Positions 24,490 through 32,982 of a stretch of 64,000 bases of DNA are shown one piece after another; within the stretch, counting starts at the first letter, position 1, and each line of letters begins with the position of its first letter. Below the pieces are notes generated by a model. The model saw only the letters and a list, made by a program, of their open reading frames with translations. It was not told where the DNA came from and did no database searches. The stretch spans positions 248,001 to 312,000 of the forward strand of contig NZ_CP133020.1 in NCBI RefSeq assembly GCF_030866825.1, given 5' to 3'. Source of the DNA: Rathayibacter sp. SW19. GTDB taxonomy: Bacteria > Actinomycetota > Actinomycetes > Actinomycetales > Microbacteriaceae. The translations under genes and the position numbers were made by a program.

Positions 24490-27400
24490 TCAGGTTTCGA
24501 GCAGCCCGCGAATGTCGTCGGCTGTCAGCGATGTACTGAATACGGCATCGTCATCGAGCACCGCGTCGAACAGTCGCGACTTCTGCTCCTTGAGGGCCAT
24601 GACTTTCTCCTCGATGGTGCCGGAGGACACCATCCGGTAGACCATCACATTCTTGCGCTGTCCGATGCGGTGCGTGCGGTCCACGGCCTGCGCCTCGGTC
24701 GCCGGGTTCCACCACGGGTCGAGCAGAAAGACGTAGTCCGCTTCTGTGAGATTCAAGCCGAATCCGCCGGCCTTCAAGCTGATCAGGAACACCGGGGCGC
24801 TGCCGTCTTTGAACCCATTGATGACGGATGCGCGTCGCCGCGTCGACCCATCCAGGTACGCGTACTCGATTCCTCGCGCCTCAAGCCGTTCCTTGGCCTT
24901 GTGCAGGAATGAGGTGAACTGGCTGAAGATCAGGGCCCGGTGGCCTTCGGCGAGGACGTCCTCGAGTTGCTCGAACAGGGCATCCAGTTTGCTGGATGGC
25001 ACCGCCGCATATTGTTCGTCGACGAGCGATGCGTCGAGGGCGAGCATCCGCAACAGGGTGAGCGAGCGGAAGACGATGAAGCGGTTGCGATCGAGATCCT
25101 CGATCAGCCCTAGCAGCTTTTGCCGCTCGCGCTGTAGGAAGGTGTCGTAGAGCTTGCGGTGTTTCGGCGCCAACTCGATCTGCAGCACTTGCTCTTGCTT
25201 GGCGGGCAGTTCGGGCGCCACCAACTCCTTCGTACGGCGCATCATCAGTGGGCGGATGCGTCGCCGCAGCCTCGCGAGCAGCACTGCGCTGTCGCCGCGA
25301 CTGTTCTCGTGCTGCAGCGGGCGCACGTATTGTTCGGTGAAGCGCCGTAGCGACGGGAACAGTCCGGGTGCGGTGATCGCCAGCAGTGACCACAGTTCCA
25401 TGAGATTGTTCTCGAGCGGCGTGCCGGTCACTGCGAGCTTGAAGGGCGCGTTCAAGTCGCGGGCGCACTGGGCGGCCTTCGCCGCGTGATTCTTGACGAA
25501 CTGGGCCTCGTCGAGGATGAGGCCGGCCCAGTCCTGCGCCTGATACAGCTCGAAATCAAGTCTGAAGAGGGTGTATGAGGTGATCACGACATCGGCGCCG
25601 GCCCAGGTCTGCGCGAGCGGGGTGCCCGCCTTCTTTTGGGTCTTCGTGATGGCCGTGACGGCCAGGTCGGGGGTGAAGCGGGCGGCCTCGGTCACCCAGT
25701 TGGATACGACCGAGGTGGGGGCGACGACCAGGAACGGCGCCCTGCCGGTGGTCGAGTAAGGAGCGCTAGCGACTGTATCGAGACCGGGAGAGTCGATTTC
25801 CGGGGGTCTCGATACGCGTGCTCGTCCCTCGCGCGCTACTCGACCAGCGGGTGGTGTGAGCTGGTCTCGACTAGCGTGCGCGACTGAATGCGCAATCAGC
25901 GCCAGGGTCTGCACGGTCTTGCCGAGGCCCATATCGTCAGCGAGGATGCCGCCGAGCCTATGCCGCCAGAGGAATACAAGCCATTCGTAGCCGCTGACTT
26001 GGTACGGGCGCAGGGCCGCGCACAAGCCGTCGGGCAGCGGTGTATTCTGCGCGGGTGCGGCATCCGCGTCGGCGAGTGCCAATAATCCGCCTACGGCGGC
26101 CCGCCAGGCAACGGCAGGCTCTGATTCGTCGGCGAGGTCTTCGAAGTCGGCCCAAAGGCTCGCCTGGTAGCGGTTGATTCTCGGCCCGGTCTCCCACTCG
26201 TCAAGATCGCCGGCTTCTGCGATCAGTTCGCGCAAGCGGTCGAACACGGGCTGTCTGAGTGACAAGTACGAATTGTCGATCAGCTTCAACTTCGCCTTGC
26301 CCTGCACCAGCGCGGTGAACAGCGGACCGAACGGAATGCTCCGTCCGTCGAGTTGCACGAGCACTCCGAGATCGAACCAGTCGCGCTGGTCCGTTTCGAC
26401 GGTCGAAACAGTCAGTGATGGCGTGCCGGTCAACTCGCGATAGTCGGGTTGTTCGCCGACGACGTCGACACGAACGCCCTGCAGCGCACGTATAACCGGT
26501 AAGGCATGTACCGTGAATTCCGCCGCATCGATCTCGAGCAGCGTGACCGTTGTGGATGCCGGTGCGTGCGTCAACACGATCGTCACGTTGTCTGACAGCG
26601 CGGCATCGCCGCCGATCCCGGCCAGGTAGTCGGCCAGCGCCGTGGCCGTGCCGGTGCGAACGAGCTCTTCTGTCTTGGCGTCACGCGTTCCGGTCTCCGC
26701 CGAATCCGCTTCGAGCGGCCTGCGCAGGATGTGTTCCCCGAATCGGTACTCCCAATCCCAGTCGAGTCGAAGCAGTTGATTCGGTTCGTAGCGTGCGGTG
26801 AGCACGAGAATGGGTGGCGCAATTTCCGGGAAGACGACGGAGGCATCCGTACTGGTCATTGAGATCGTCTGATGCAGCAGCGGAAAGAAATCGCCGAAGA
26901 ACTCGGCGACGTCGTCGGCCGGGATCGTAAGTGGGTCGGCAGCGAGCATCCTGCGCTGTTCGGCAGTCAAGGGTTCGGCAGTCGGCGCGAGTGTGATCGT
27001 CGGTGCGCGCGTGCCGGAACTGCCCGTGCTCCACTCCACTGCGTAGAGACCGTGATCGCCGATCGAGCCGACCGCGCGTGGATCGACTGGCCGATCGCTG
27101 AACCGCACGATGGGCGTGAGGGTGAGTCTCCCGCTCGCGTCGGATGCAGCTGCGCCAGACGATGCAGCTGCGCCAGTCGATGCAGCTGCGCCAGACGATG
27201 CAGCTGCGCCAGACGATGCAGTTGCGCCAGTCGATGCAGCTGCGCCAGTCGACGCATCCAAGCTCACCGTGGCGGTCGCCGCGACGCTGACCGTGCCGTC
27301 GTTTTTCGAGCTGACCAGAGCGATTCCAAGATTTGCCGCCTGGTCGAGAAGGTTCCAGAGCAGGGGACTGGTGTAGTCGTTGAGGATGATCCTCTCCGGG

Positions 27401-28179
27401 TCCTGACCCAGATAGACGCCGTGCACGGCCCTGCTCACTGCGGAGAACTGACCGAACCAGCGCACCTGCCGCTCGTCGAGATTCAAGCGATTGATCTGGT
27501 AGTGCAGGGAGCCCCAGCCGACGTTCGAGGTCACCCACCGCCCGCGGCTACTTCGCACGACTGGCCGGACGGCGATGAGCACATTTTCTGTTGCGCCCGC
27601 GGGCGCGGCCACGGTGATGGTCGACGTGCGCTGCCAACGTCCGCGCGACTGGCGCGCCGTTTCGCGCAATTCGAACTGCAGCGCCAGCGGTGCCGGCGGT
27701 CGCGACTCTCCGCCGAATGCTTCCCCCGTGCCAAAGCGATCTGCCCACGGCCCGGAGCCGTTTCGCGCGGGTGAGTGCGGCCCACCGTCAGCCGGCAACC
27801 CGAGAGCCACCTTCCATGCCGCTTGGGGCGTGGCCGGGGCGGCCGGGGCGGCCTTCGGAATGCGTGCGCGGACTGCTTCCACGTTCCCGGCCAGAAGAGT
27901 CGCTGCGACATGCTTGCAGTCCTGGCGCACCGGGCAGCTGCATATTCCCAGCGTCGGGCGCCAATACCCAGGGCTGCCTGGCGCAAGCTGGATGCTGCAC
28001 TGATACGGCTGCGCATCCGTTCCCTGCACCCGAGAGGTCAACCGCGCAGTGCCCTCATCCCAGCCGAGGTCGAACACAGAACTGCCTCGCGCATAGGGCC
28101 GGGCGCGCTCGAACGCGCCGGGTCCGACGAGGCTGCGGATGTCGGCGACATCAACCAGCGGGGCGAGAGCGGTCGGCAT
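24490..28179 (-). CDS. SWIM-domain SNF2-family helicase/ATPase with repeat insertions
   Basis: Large DNA-dependent ATPase, 1229 residues, with a SWIM zinc-binding motif near the N-terminus (C80, C82, C88, H90). A long variable middle follows, then a full SNF2 motor at about 740-1229: motif I DDMGLGKTVQT, motif II LDEAQ, motif VI DRTHRIGQ. Two oddities are clear. First, 6 x 18-bp repeats (27143-27250) encode Ala/Ser/Gly repeats in the middle region. Second, a 99-bp copy of the dispersed palindrome (25747-25845) is inserted in frame between motifs I and Ia, adding 33 residues (GRVAREG ... SAPYSTT). The frame is open throughout. Whether the motor still works is unknown. Probable role in DNA repair or chromatin-like remodelling. 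Confidence 0.88.
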   Translation of the reverse strand: MPTALAPLVDVADIRSLVGPGAFERARPYARGSSVFDLGWDEGTARLTSRVQGTDAQPYQCSIQLAPGSPGYWRPTLGICSCPVRQDCKHVAATLLAGNVEAVRARIPKAAPAAPATPQAAWKVALGLPADGGPHSPARNGSGPWADRFGTGEAFGGESRPPAPLALQFELRETARQSRGRWQRTSTITVAAPAGATENVLIAVRPVVRSSRGRWVTSNVGWGSLHYQINRLNLDERQVRWFGQFSAVSRAVHGVYLGQDPERIILNDYTSPLLWNLLDQAANLGIALVSSKNDGTVSVAATATVSLDASTGAAASTGATASSGAAASSGAAASTGAAASSGAAASDASGRLTLTPIVRFSDRPVDPRAVGSIGDHGLYAVEWSTGSSGTRAPTITLAPTAEPLTAEQRRMLAADPLTIPADDVAEFFGDFFPLLHQTISMTSTDASVVFPEIAPPILVLTARYEPNQLLRLDWDWEYRFGEHILRRPLEADSAETGTRDAKTEELVRTGTATALADYLAGIGGDAALSDNVTIVLTHAPASTTVTLLEIDAAEFTVHALPVIRALQGVRVDVVGEQPDYRELTGTPSLTVSTVETDQRDWFDLGVLVQLDGRSIPFGPLFTALVQGKAKLKLIDNSYLSLRQPVFDRLRELIAEAGDLDEWETGPRINRYQASLWADFEDLADESEPAVAWRAAVGGLLALADADAAPAQNTPLPDGLCAALRPYQVSGYEWLVFLWRHRLGGILADDMGLGKTVQTLALIAHSVAHASRDQLTPPAGRVAREGRARVSRPPEIDSPGLDTVASAPYSTTGRAPFLVVAPTSVVSNWVTEAARFTPDLAVTAITKTQKKAGTPLAQTWAGADVVITSYTLFRLDFELYQAQDWAGLILDEAQFVKNHAAKAAQCARDLNAPFKLAVTGTPLENNLMELWSLLAITAPGLFPSLRRFTEQYVRPLQHENSRGDSAVLLARLRRRIRPLMMRRTKELVAPELPAKQEQVLQIELAPKHRKLYDTFLQRERQKLLGLIEDLDRNRFIVFRSLTLLRMLALDASLVDEQYAAVPSSKLDALFEQLEDVLAEGHRALIFSQFTSFLHKAKERLEARGIEYAYLDGSTRRRASVINGFKDGSAPVFLISLKAGGFGLNLTEADYVFLLDPWWNPATEAQAVDRTHRIGQRKNVMVYRMVSSGTIEEKVMALKEQKSRLFDAVLDDDAVFSTSLTADDIRGLLET
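25747..25845. repeat. Dispersed palindromic repeat inserted in frame in the SNF2 gene
   Basis: The 99-bp stretch starts GGTGGTCGAGTAAGGAGCG and ends GCGCGCTACTCGACC. The halves are imperfect inverted repeats around GTATCGAGACC ... GGTCTCGATAC. The length is exactly 33 codons with no stop in the gene's frame. Confidence 0.8.
27143..27250. repeat. Six 18-bp tandem repeats in the SNF2 gene
   Basis: Six units of gatgcagctgcgccagac, with C/T changes at one or two sites, encode repeated Ala/Ser/Thr/Gly hexapeptides on the minus strand. Copy number could vary between strains without breaking the frame. Confidence 0.9.
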
Positions 28180-28259
28180 TCCTCCATGCTCTCACGGGGG
28201 TGCGACAGCCGATTCCTGGTCGACGTCGTACTGTGCAGTGTGCGCCGTAGACTGCCGGT

Positions 28260-28889
28260 GTGAGCGCAGAGTGCGACGATGAGGCGGCCGTCGCAGGCAT
28301 CCGCTCGTTGCTTCGTGGGGCAGTCGAAGACCTCGAAGCCGTGCACGCTCGCGACGAGGCACTCGCCCGGTTCGTGCCCGCACGGCGGCAGGCACTGCTG
28401 CTGATGCGAAAATCGGCGTTGATTCCGATCGGCCGCGTCTGGCGGCTGGGCGTGTTTCTGCTCGGCGTTTCGAAGGCCGAGGATGCTGCGACTGCCAGTG
28501 ATCCGGCGGGTGGTCCGGCGGGTGGTCGCGCGGGTGCTCCTGCCGATGTTCCCGCCGGTGACGGCGTGCTGCTGTATGCCACCGGCCAGACGACGCGGGC
28601 GGTTGATCCGCTCTACCGGGGCTTCCAGTCGGTGTCGGCCGAGACCCGGCGCGACTACCGCGGTGCCGCATTCCGTGGGCCGTTCGAGCGCGGCGAAACG
28701 GTCAATTTCGGCGCCACGGTGATCGAAATGGATGCTGCCAGCCTGCGTTCGTCGTCCGGACCGCTGCTGCTGCGTGACGGCGAAGCGCGGGTGCGCTGGG
28801 CCGCGTCAATCGACGCGGCGACGGTGCCGTTCGAGAGCTACCTGGCCGAGCGTGTCGAGTTGCTGGTTCATCCGCCGCAGGGGGCGTGA
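28260..28889 (+). CDS. Conserved-looking protein of unknown function
   Basis: I do not recognise this 209-residue protein. It has no signal peptide or membrane segment. An Ala/Gly/Pro linker lies at about 79-100 (AGGPAGGRAGAPAD). The second half is ordered in appearance (LYATGQTTRAVDPLYRGFQS, FRGPFERGETVNFGATVIEM). GTG start with no strong ribosome site. It is divergent from the SNF2 gene, with an 80-bp gap. A large hairpin follows downstream. Codon pattern and length support a real gene. Confidence 0.6.
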   Translation: MSAECDDEAAVAGIRSLLRGAVEDLEAVHARDEALARFVPARRQALLLMRKSALIPIGRVWRLGVFLLGVSKAEDAATASDPAGGPAGGRAGAPADVPAGDGVLLYATGQTTRAVDPLYRGFQSVSAETRRDYRGAAFRGPFERGETVNFGATVIEMDAASLRSSSGPLLLRDGEARVRWAASIDAATVPFESYLAERVELLVHPPQGA

Positions 28890-28966
28890 AGCCGAGCGCC
28901 GAGTGCGCGATGGTCCGCCGCGCTGCACGGCCCGAGATCGCTCGGGTGCGTGGAGTGTTCAGGCTG

Positions 28967-29024
28967 TTCATAGTGCGCGAAGTGTCGAATTGCCGAGCCA
29001 TTCCGACACCTCGCGCACTATGAA
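28967..29024 (+). terminator. Large intergenic hairpin
   Basis: Arms 28967-28987 and 29004-29024 pair at 20 of 21 positions around a 16-nt loop (arm begins TTCATAGTGCGCGA). It lies between the unknown gene ending at 28889 and the DUF488 gene. No U tract follows. Terminator, protein-binding site or small mobile relic are all possible. Confidence 0.5.
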
Positions 29025-29122
29025 TGGGCCGATAAGCCGGCCGCCCGCGCGCAACCGCGACAGTCTGCATAGCGTTCGCGAGCAGACGCAGCAATGGCTG
29101 CGGCAGCGAGTAGAACGGAAGT

Positions 29123-30133
29123 ATGGGCACGACGCGAGTTTTGACGGTGGGGCATTCGACGCATCCGATCGAGGAATTCATTCGGATGCTGCGGGCCAAC
29201 GCTGTCGCGTGTGTCGCCGATGTGCGCACGATCGCGAAGTCACGTCACAATCCGCAGTTCGCAGAGGATGAGCTTCGGATCAGCCTGCCCGCCTCGGGCA
29301 TCGAGTACAGGCGGCTCGAGAACCTTGGCGGCCTGCGGCACACAACGAAGAAGTCGGCGAACGGTGCGTGGCGCAACGCCTCGTTTCGCGGCTACGCCGA
29401 CTACATGCAGACACCGGCGTTCGACGTAGCGCTCGCCGGGCTGATCGAGTTGGCGCAGGCGCAGCCCAAGTCGCAGGCCGTCGCGATCATGTGCGCTGAA
29501 GCGGTGCCGTGGCGCTGCCACCGCTCGCTGATCGGTGACGCGCTGCTTGTGCGCGGCATCGAAGTCGACGACATCATGACCGCGACGCAGACGAAGCCGC
29601 ACACCCTCACCTCGTTCGCGCACGTCGAAGGAACGCGGGTAACGTATCCGGCGACGAGTACAACTGCCGACCCCACGAACACCACGGACACGGATGCGGA
29701 GGACACAATGGACGCAGATGCAGACAATGCGATGGACGCGGGCGCGGATGCCGATGCCGACACGGATGCTTTCGCGGCACTCACCGACTATCTCGACACC
29801 ACGGACACGGTCACCATCGTGACCACCCGGAAGACCGGCGAGGAGAAACGCACCCCGATCTGGTCGGTGGTGGCGGGAGGTAAGCCGTACGTGCGATCGG
29901 TGCTCGGCCCGCGTGGTGCATGGTATCGGCGCGCAGTTGCCAGCGGTGCAGCGGCATTTGTTCTGCATGGTCGACAGGTCGCCGTCAATGTTCAGCACGT
30001 AACGGACGACGAGGCGATCGCCGCCGTCGATGCCGCGTACTCGGCGAAGTACTCGAGCCAGTCGTCGTCTCTGCACCCGATGCTGCAAGACGAATCGCGC
30101 GCGTGCACGCTGTTGATCGTGCCCGCCGCGTGA
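29123..30133 (+). CDS. DUF488-DUF2255 fusion protein
   Basis: Protein of 336 residues in two parts. Residues 1-175 match DUF488 (LTVGHSTHPIEEFIRML, ADVRTIAKSRHNPQF, CAEAVPWRCHRSLI), a family of unknown role. Residues 230-336 resemble DUF2255 (TRKTGEEKRTPIWSVV, YVRSVLGPRGAWYRR), a split-barrel-like domain. Between them is an acidic, repetitive Asp/Ala/Thr linker (DADADNAMDAGADADADTD). Function unknown; DUF2255 folds often bind flavin or deazaflavin. The linker is low-complexity and may vary in length. Confidence 0.75.
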   Translation: MGTTRVLTVGHSTHPIEEFIRMLRANAVACVADVRTIAKSRHNPQFAEDELRISLPASGIEYRRLENLGGLRHTTKKSANGAWRNASFRGYADYMQTPAFDVALAGLIELAQAQPKSQAVAIMCAEAVPWRCHRSLIGDALLVRGIEVDDIMTATQTKPHTLTSFAHVEGTRVTYPATSTTADPTNTTDTDAEDTMDADADNAMDAGADADADTDAFAALTDYLDTTDTVTIVTTRKTGEEKRTPIWSVVAGGKPYVRSVLGPRGAWYRRAVASGAAAFVLHGRQVAVNVQHVTDDEAIAAVDAAYSAKYSSQSSSLHPMLQDESRACTLLIVPAA

Positions 30134-30218
30134 ATGTTCGCTGAACAGATTTCAGTCGAGTGGGCATCGCCGACCGGCTCAAACGGCGCTGTGAGCCGCC
30201 ACCGCATACGCTGAGTCC

Positions 30219-30506
30219 GTGCCTTCTTTTCGCGTGACGATGACGATCGGTGCGCTTGCACCGGGTGTGGCGCCGACCCAGGTCGTGCCCGCTGCGGAAC
30301 GCGCCGCGGCGCAGCTGACGACGGTCGAGGCATCCGATGTGGCCGTGGTCTCTGGGGCGGCGCGCGTCACAGTGCGCTTCACCGCGGATGACGCGGAACT
30401 CGCGCAACAGATCGCGCAGCACACAGCGGATGCGACCGGCTCGCTCGCGCAGGTGCTCCGCTGGCGCCTCACCGAACGCGTCGGCGGCGGGTGGTACAAC
30501 CGATGA
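30219..30506 (+). CDS. Small protein of unknown function
   Basis: Short protein of 95 residues, not recognised. It is cytoplasmic in appearance, ending in LRWRLTERVGGGWYNR. GTG start with a weak ribosome site. It precedes the vapBC-like pair by 62 bp. Composition fits coding sequence; a real gene is probable but not certain. Confidence 0.5.
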   Translation: MPSFRVTMTIGALAPGVAPTQVVPAAERAAAQLTTVEASDVAVVSGAARVTVRFTADDAELAQQIAQHTADATGSLAQVLRWRLTERVGGGWYNR

Positions 30507-30549
30507 CCATCAGCACTCACCATCAGCACTCTCGCACTAGCATGACATC

Positions 30550-30568
30550 AGCATGCTAAAATCATGCT
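30550..30568 (+). promoter_or_regulatory. Operator palindrome and -10 of the vapBC-like module
   Basis: agcatgctaaaatcatgct is an inverted repeat (AGCATG ... CATGCT) abutting the GTG start at 30569. TAAAAT (30557-30562) in its centre is a good -10, placing the mRNA start at or near the GTG. Another AGCATG half-site is at 30538-30543. This is typical of toxin-antitoxin self-repression. Confidence 0.6.
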
Positions 30569-30805
30569 GTGGCCAACCTGCAGATCAAGGACTTTCCTGA
30601 CGAAATGCACGCAGCGCTGCGCCAGCGGGCACGCGAGGAGCACGTCACCATGAGCCACCTTGCGACAGAAATGATCGAGCGCGAGCTTGCGCGCATCCGA
30701 TTGAATGCCTGGATCGCAAAGCGCGACGCGGCCGCACTGCCGCGGATCGACGTGGATGTCGTCGCACTCCTCGATGAGGTGCGGCAGGAATATGCTCCTC
30801 GTTGA
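30569..30805 (+). CDS. FitA/VapB-type antitoxin
   Basis: Antitoxin of 78 residues with an N-terminal ribbon-helix-helix DNA-binding region (NLQIKDFPDEMHAALRQRA ... HVTMSHLATEMIERELAR) and a C-terminal tail (VDVVALLDEVRQEYAPR) expected to bind the toxin. GTG start, probably read from a leaderless mRNA since the palindrome and -10 abut it. It overlaps the toxin gene by 14 nt, so the two are cotranslated. Confidence 0.85.
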   Translation: MANLQIKDFPDEMHAALRQRAREEHVTMSHLATEMIERELARIRLNAWIAKRDAAALPRIDVDVVALLDEVRQEYAPR

Positions 30806-31181
30806 CGCAAGTGCCGTCGTCGATGTGATCACTGATTCGCCGAATTCAGCGGCTGTGCTCGATCGTATCCGCGGTCAGGACCTGATCGCGCCGGAGATCG
30901 TCGATGTCGAAGTGTGCTCCGCGATGGCGCGATTGGAGCGTGCGAATCTCGTCACAAGTGCGGAAACCGACCGCGCACTGGCGTTGTACCGCGAGCTGCC
31001 GCTGCACCGGGTTGCGCACTACGATCTCATGAATTTTGCCTGGCAGCTCAGGCACTCCGTTCGGGTCGCCGATGCGTTCTACGTCGCGTGCGCGCTTGCC
31101 GTCGACGCACCGATCCTGACGTTGGATCAGCGGATGATTCGGTCGGCGCCACAAGGAGTGCGGTTCGTGTCTTTTGAGTAG
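30792..31181 (+). CDS. VapC-type PIN-domain toxin
   Basis: PIN-domain ribonuclease of 129 residues. Acidic metal-binding residues are visible at LLVDASAVVDV, in EIVDVEVCSAM and in VADAFYVACAL, followed by LTLDQRM. I start it at the ATG at 30792, inside the antitoxin gene with AGGAA upstream; the longer frame reading is an overlap artefact. Toxin partner of the preceding gene; such enzymes cut tRNA or rRNA. Confidence 0.87.
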   Translation: MLLVDASAVVDVITDSPNSAAVLDRIRGQDLIAPEIVDVEVCSAMARLERANLVTSAETDRALALYRELPLHRVAHYDLMNFAWQLRHSVRVADAFYVACALAVDAPILTLDQRMIRSAPQGVRFVSFE

Positions 31182-31206
31182 CGCACCCAGGCAGTCCCGG
31201 CTCAGC

Positions 31207-31221
31207 GGGGGGGGGGGGGGG
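31207..31221. repeat. 15-base poly-G tract
   Basis: Fifteen consecutive G residues lie 121 bp before the SGNH hydrolase gene. Such tracts can change length by slippage and can also be assembly errors. Confidence 0.85.
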
Positions 31222-31341
31222 CGGGGCTCGTCGGCGCCGTCGGCCTCGTCGGCCGCGCGCCTAACGGCATCGCCGAGAGGTCATAGTCGAGGCATAGGTC
31301 AGCCACAGCAGACTGAAGCACTGCGCGCCTAGCCTGCCGGC

Positions 31342-32028
31342 ATGATGTTCTCGCAGATGCCGAAAGCGCTGGCGATGGCGGCGAGTGTGGCCTTGGGGTT
31401 GACCATGGCGCTCACCGGCGCCGCGGCCGCCGGTGCGCAGCCCGTAATCGTGCAACGGGTCACAGATGCGGCTCCGAACGGCCCGGTCGTCGTCGCCATT
31501 GGCGACTCCATCATGGAGGGCCACGGCCTGCAACCGGATCAGGCATGGCCCGCTGTCGTCGCGGAACAGTACGGCTGGGACCTCACCAACCTCGCAAGTG
31601 ACGGGTCTGGCTTTGTCACCGTCGGCAACAACGACGATACGTTCGTCGACCAGGTCGCCGTGGCAGTCCGGCTGCACCCTTCCATCGTGCTGATCTCAGC
31701 AAGCAGCAACGACCTCGGTGACCCCGAACCGACCGTCGCCACCGCGACCGCCACCGCGATGCAGGAGCTGCGGTCCGACCTGCCGAACGCGAAGATCGTG
31801 GTCGTCAGCCCGGTCTGGAACGAAACAGCCGAGCCGCAAGAGCTCGCCACGTTCGGCCAGGATGTGGCGAACGTTGCCGCCTCGATCGGTGCGGTCTCTC
31901 TGAGCATCGGGCAGCCGTTGGAAGGGCATCCGCAGCTCATACAGGCAGACGATGTGCACCCCACTGCCACGGGTCAGCGGGTCATCGCTCGCGACGTCGC
32001 CCACGCGCTCGCCGCTACGACTGCGTAG
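31342..32028 (+). CDS. Secreted SGNH/GDSL-type esterase
   Basis: Esterase of 228 residues. A cleavable signal peptide is visible (about 1-32, ending GAAAAGAQP). Block I is AIGDSIMEGHG, with SSNDLGDPEP as block III and DDVHPTATGQRVIA carrying the catalytic Asp-His. It resembles the TesA/lysophospholipase-like SGNH branch. Substrate unknown. An ATG two codons downstream could also serve as start. A poly-G tract lies upstream. Confidence 0.82.
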   Translation: MMFSQMPKALAMAASVALGLTMALTGAAAAGAQPVIVQRVTDAAPNGPVVVAIGDSIMEGHGLQPDQAWPAVVAEQYGWDLTNLASDGSGFVTVGNNDDTFVDQVAVAVRLHPSIVLISASSNDLGDPEPTVATATATAMQELRSDLPNAKIVVVSPVWNETAEPQELATFGQDVANVAASIGAVSLSIGQPLEGHPQLIQADDVHPTATGQRVIARDVAHALAATTA

Positions 32029-32109
32029 ATATATCCGTACATATAGAGGAGCGCTCCCGATGCGCGCCTGCTCACACTCACGATCGCATCAGGCGTGCCC
32101 GCGATCCGA

Positions 32110-32982
32110 TCAGCTGAACGAGTGCGCGAGCAGAGTCTGATTCGGGCTCACGGATCGCAACTGAACTCCGGCGATGTCCGCAATCGGTGTGGCGATTGAT
32201 GCGGATGCGTGCACAGTGTCGCCCGGGCCGGCGCTCCAGCTGGAGACCTCTGTAGTCGTTCCGTCGCGGGCGGTCACGTACAGCGCGAACTGCGCAGGCG
32301 TCGCGTAACCGGTGCCGGTCTGCGCAGACGACACGTCTTTGTACTGGCACGAGAGTGCGATCGACGTTCCCCAGCTGGTGGAGGTCAGACCGACGCTCGC
32401 GGTGATCGAGCTCGGCACCACCGCGTCGAGCGCGGCAGACACCGTCGGATGCGCTGGCGCCGCGAAGGTCGGCAGGCCCGATGGCCCCGGACCACCGCCA
32501 GTGCCGCCGCCGCCTCCGACGGCGAGCGGCACGATGATCGCCGCCGCTACGACGGCCGCTGCAACGGCCCCGGTCACACCGACGAGCGCCGATCGCAGGC
32601 GTCTGCGCAGCCGAACCCGCGCGGTCAGGCCTGCCAGAATATCGGCGGGCATCGATTCGGATGCCGCCCAGCGCGCATCCGCCCAGCGCACATCTGCGCT
32701 GCGGGCATCCGCTCGGCGCCCATCCAGCCCCTGCACAGCGTGTGCACGCGGCCCCGCATCGAGCATTACGAGCGCTTCGTCGTCGTCGAGCGCGCTGAGC
32801 AAACCGGGGAGACCGGCGAGGTCGGCGACCGCGCTTGCGCAGCGGGCGCATCCGCTCAGGTGGGCTTCGAACTCGAGCCGTTCGTTCGGCGACAGCGCGC
32901 CGAGCACATATGCGGCATCCCACTCCGCGTACCGGTCGCGATCTGCATAGGCGTCGTGAGCGCCTGCGGTCGGGTCGATCAT
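32110..32982 (-). CDS. Anti-sigma factor (RskA-like, zinc-finger)
   Basis: Membrane anti-sigma factor of 290 residues. The N-terminal zinc-binding motif is visible around FEAHLSGCARCASAVADL, one transmembrane helix lies at about 150-172 (GVTGAVAAAVVAAAIIVPLA), and the C-terminal 100 residues are extracytoplasmic and resemble the RskA sensor domain. It holds the neighbouring sigma factor inactive until a signal leads to its cleavage. Its ATG overlaps the stop codon of the sigma gene (ATGA). Confidence 0.87.
   Translation of the reverse strand: MIDPTAGAHDAYADRDRYAEWDAAYVLGALSPNERLEFEAHLSGCARCASAVADLAGLPGLLSALDDDEALVMLDAGPRAHAVQGLDGRRADARSADVRWADARWAASESMPADILAGLTARVRLRRRLRSALVGVTGAVAAAVVAAAIIVPLAVGGGGGTGGGPGPSGLPTFAAPAHPTVSAALDAVVPSSITASVGLTSTSWGTSIALSCQYKDVSSAQTGTGYATPAQFALYVTARDGTTTEVSSWSAGPGDTVHASASIATPIADIAGVQLRSVSPNQTLLAHSFS

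Noticed and set aside
27143..27250. Array of six 18-bp repeats considered as CRISPR
   Set aside because: The units are directly tandem without spacers and are translated in frame in the SNF2 gene.
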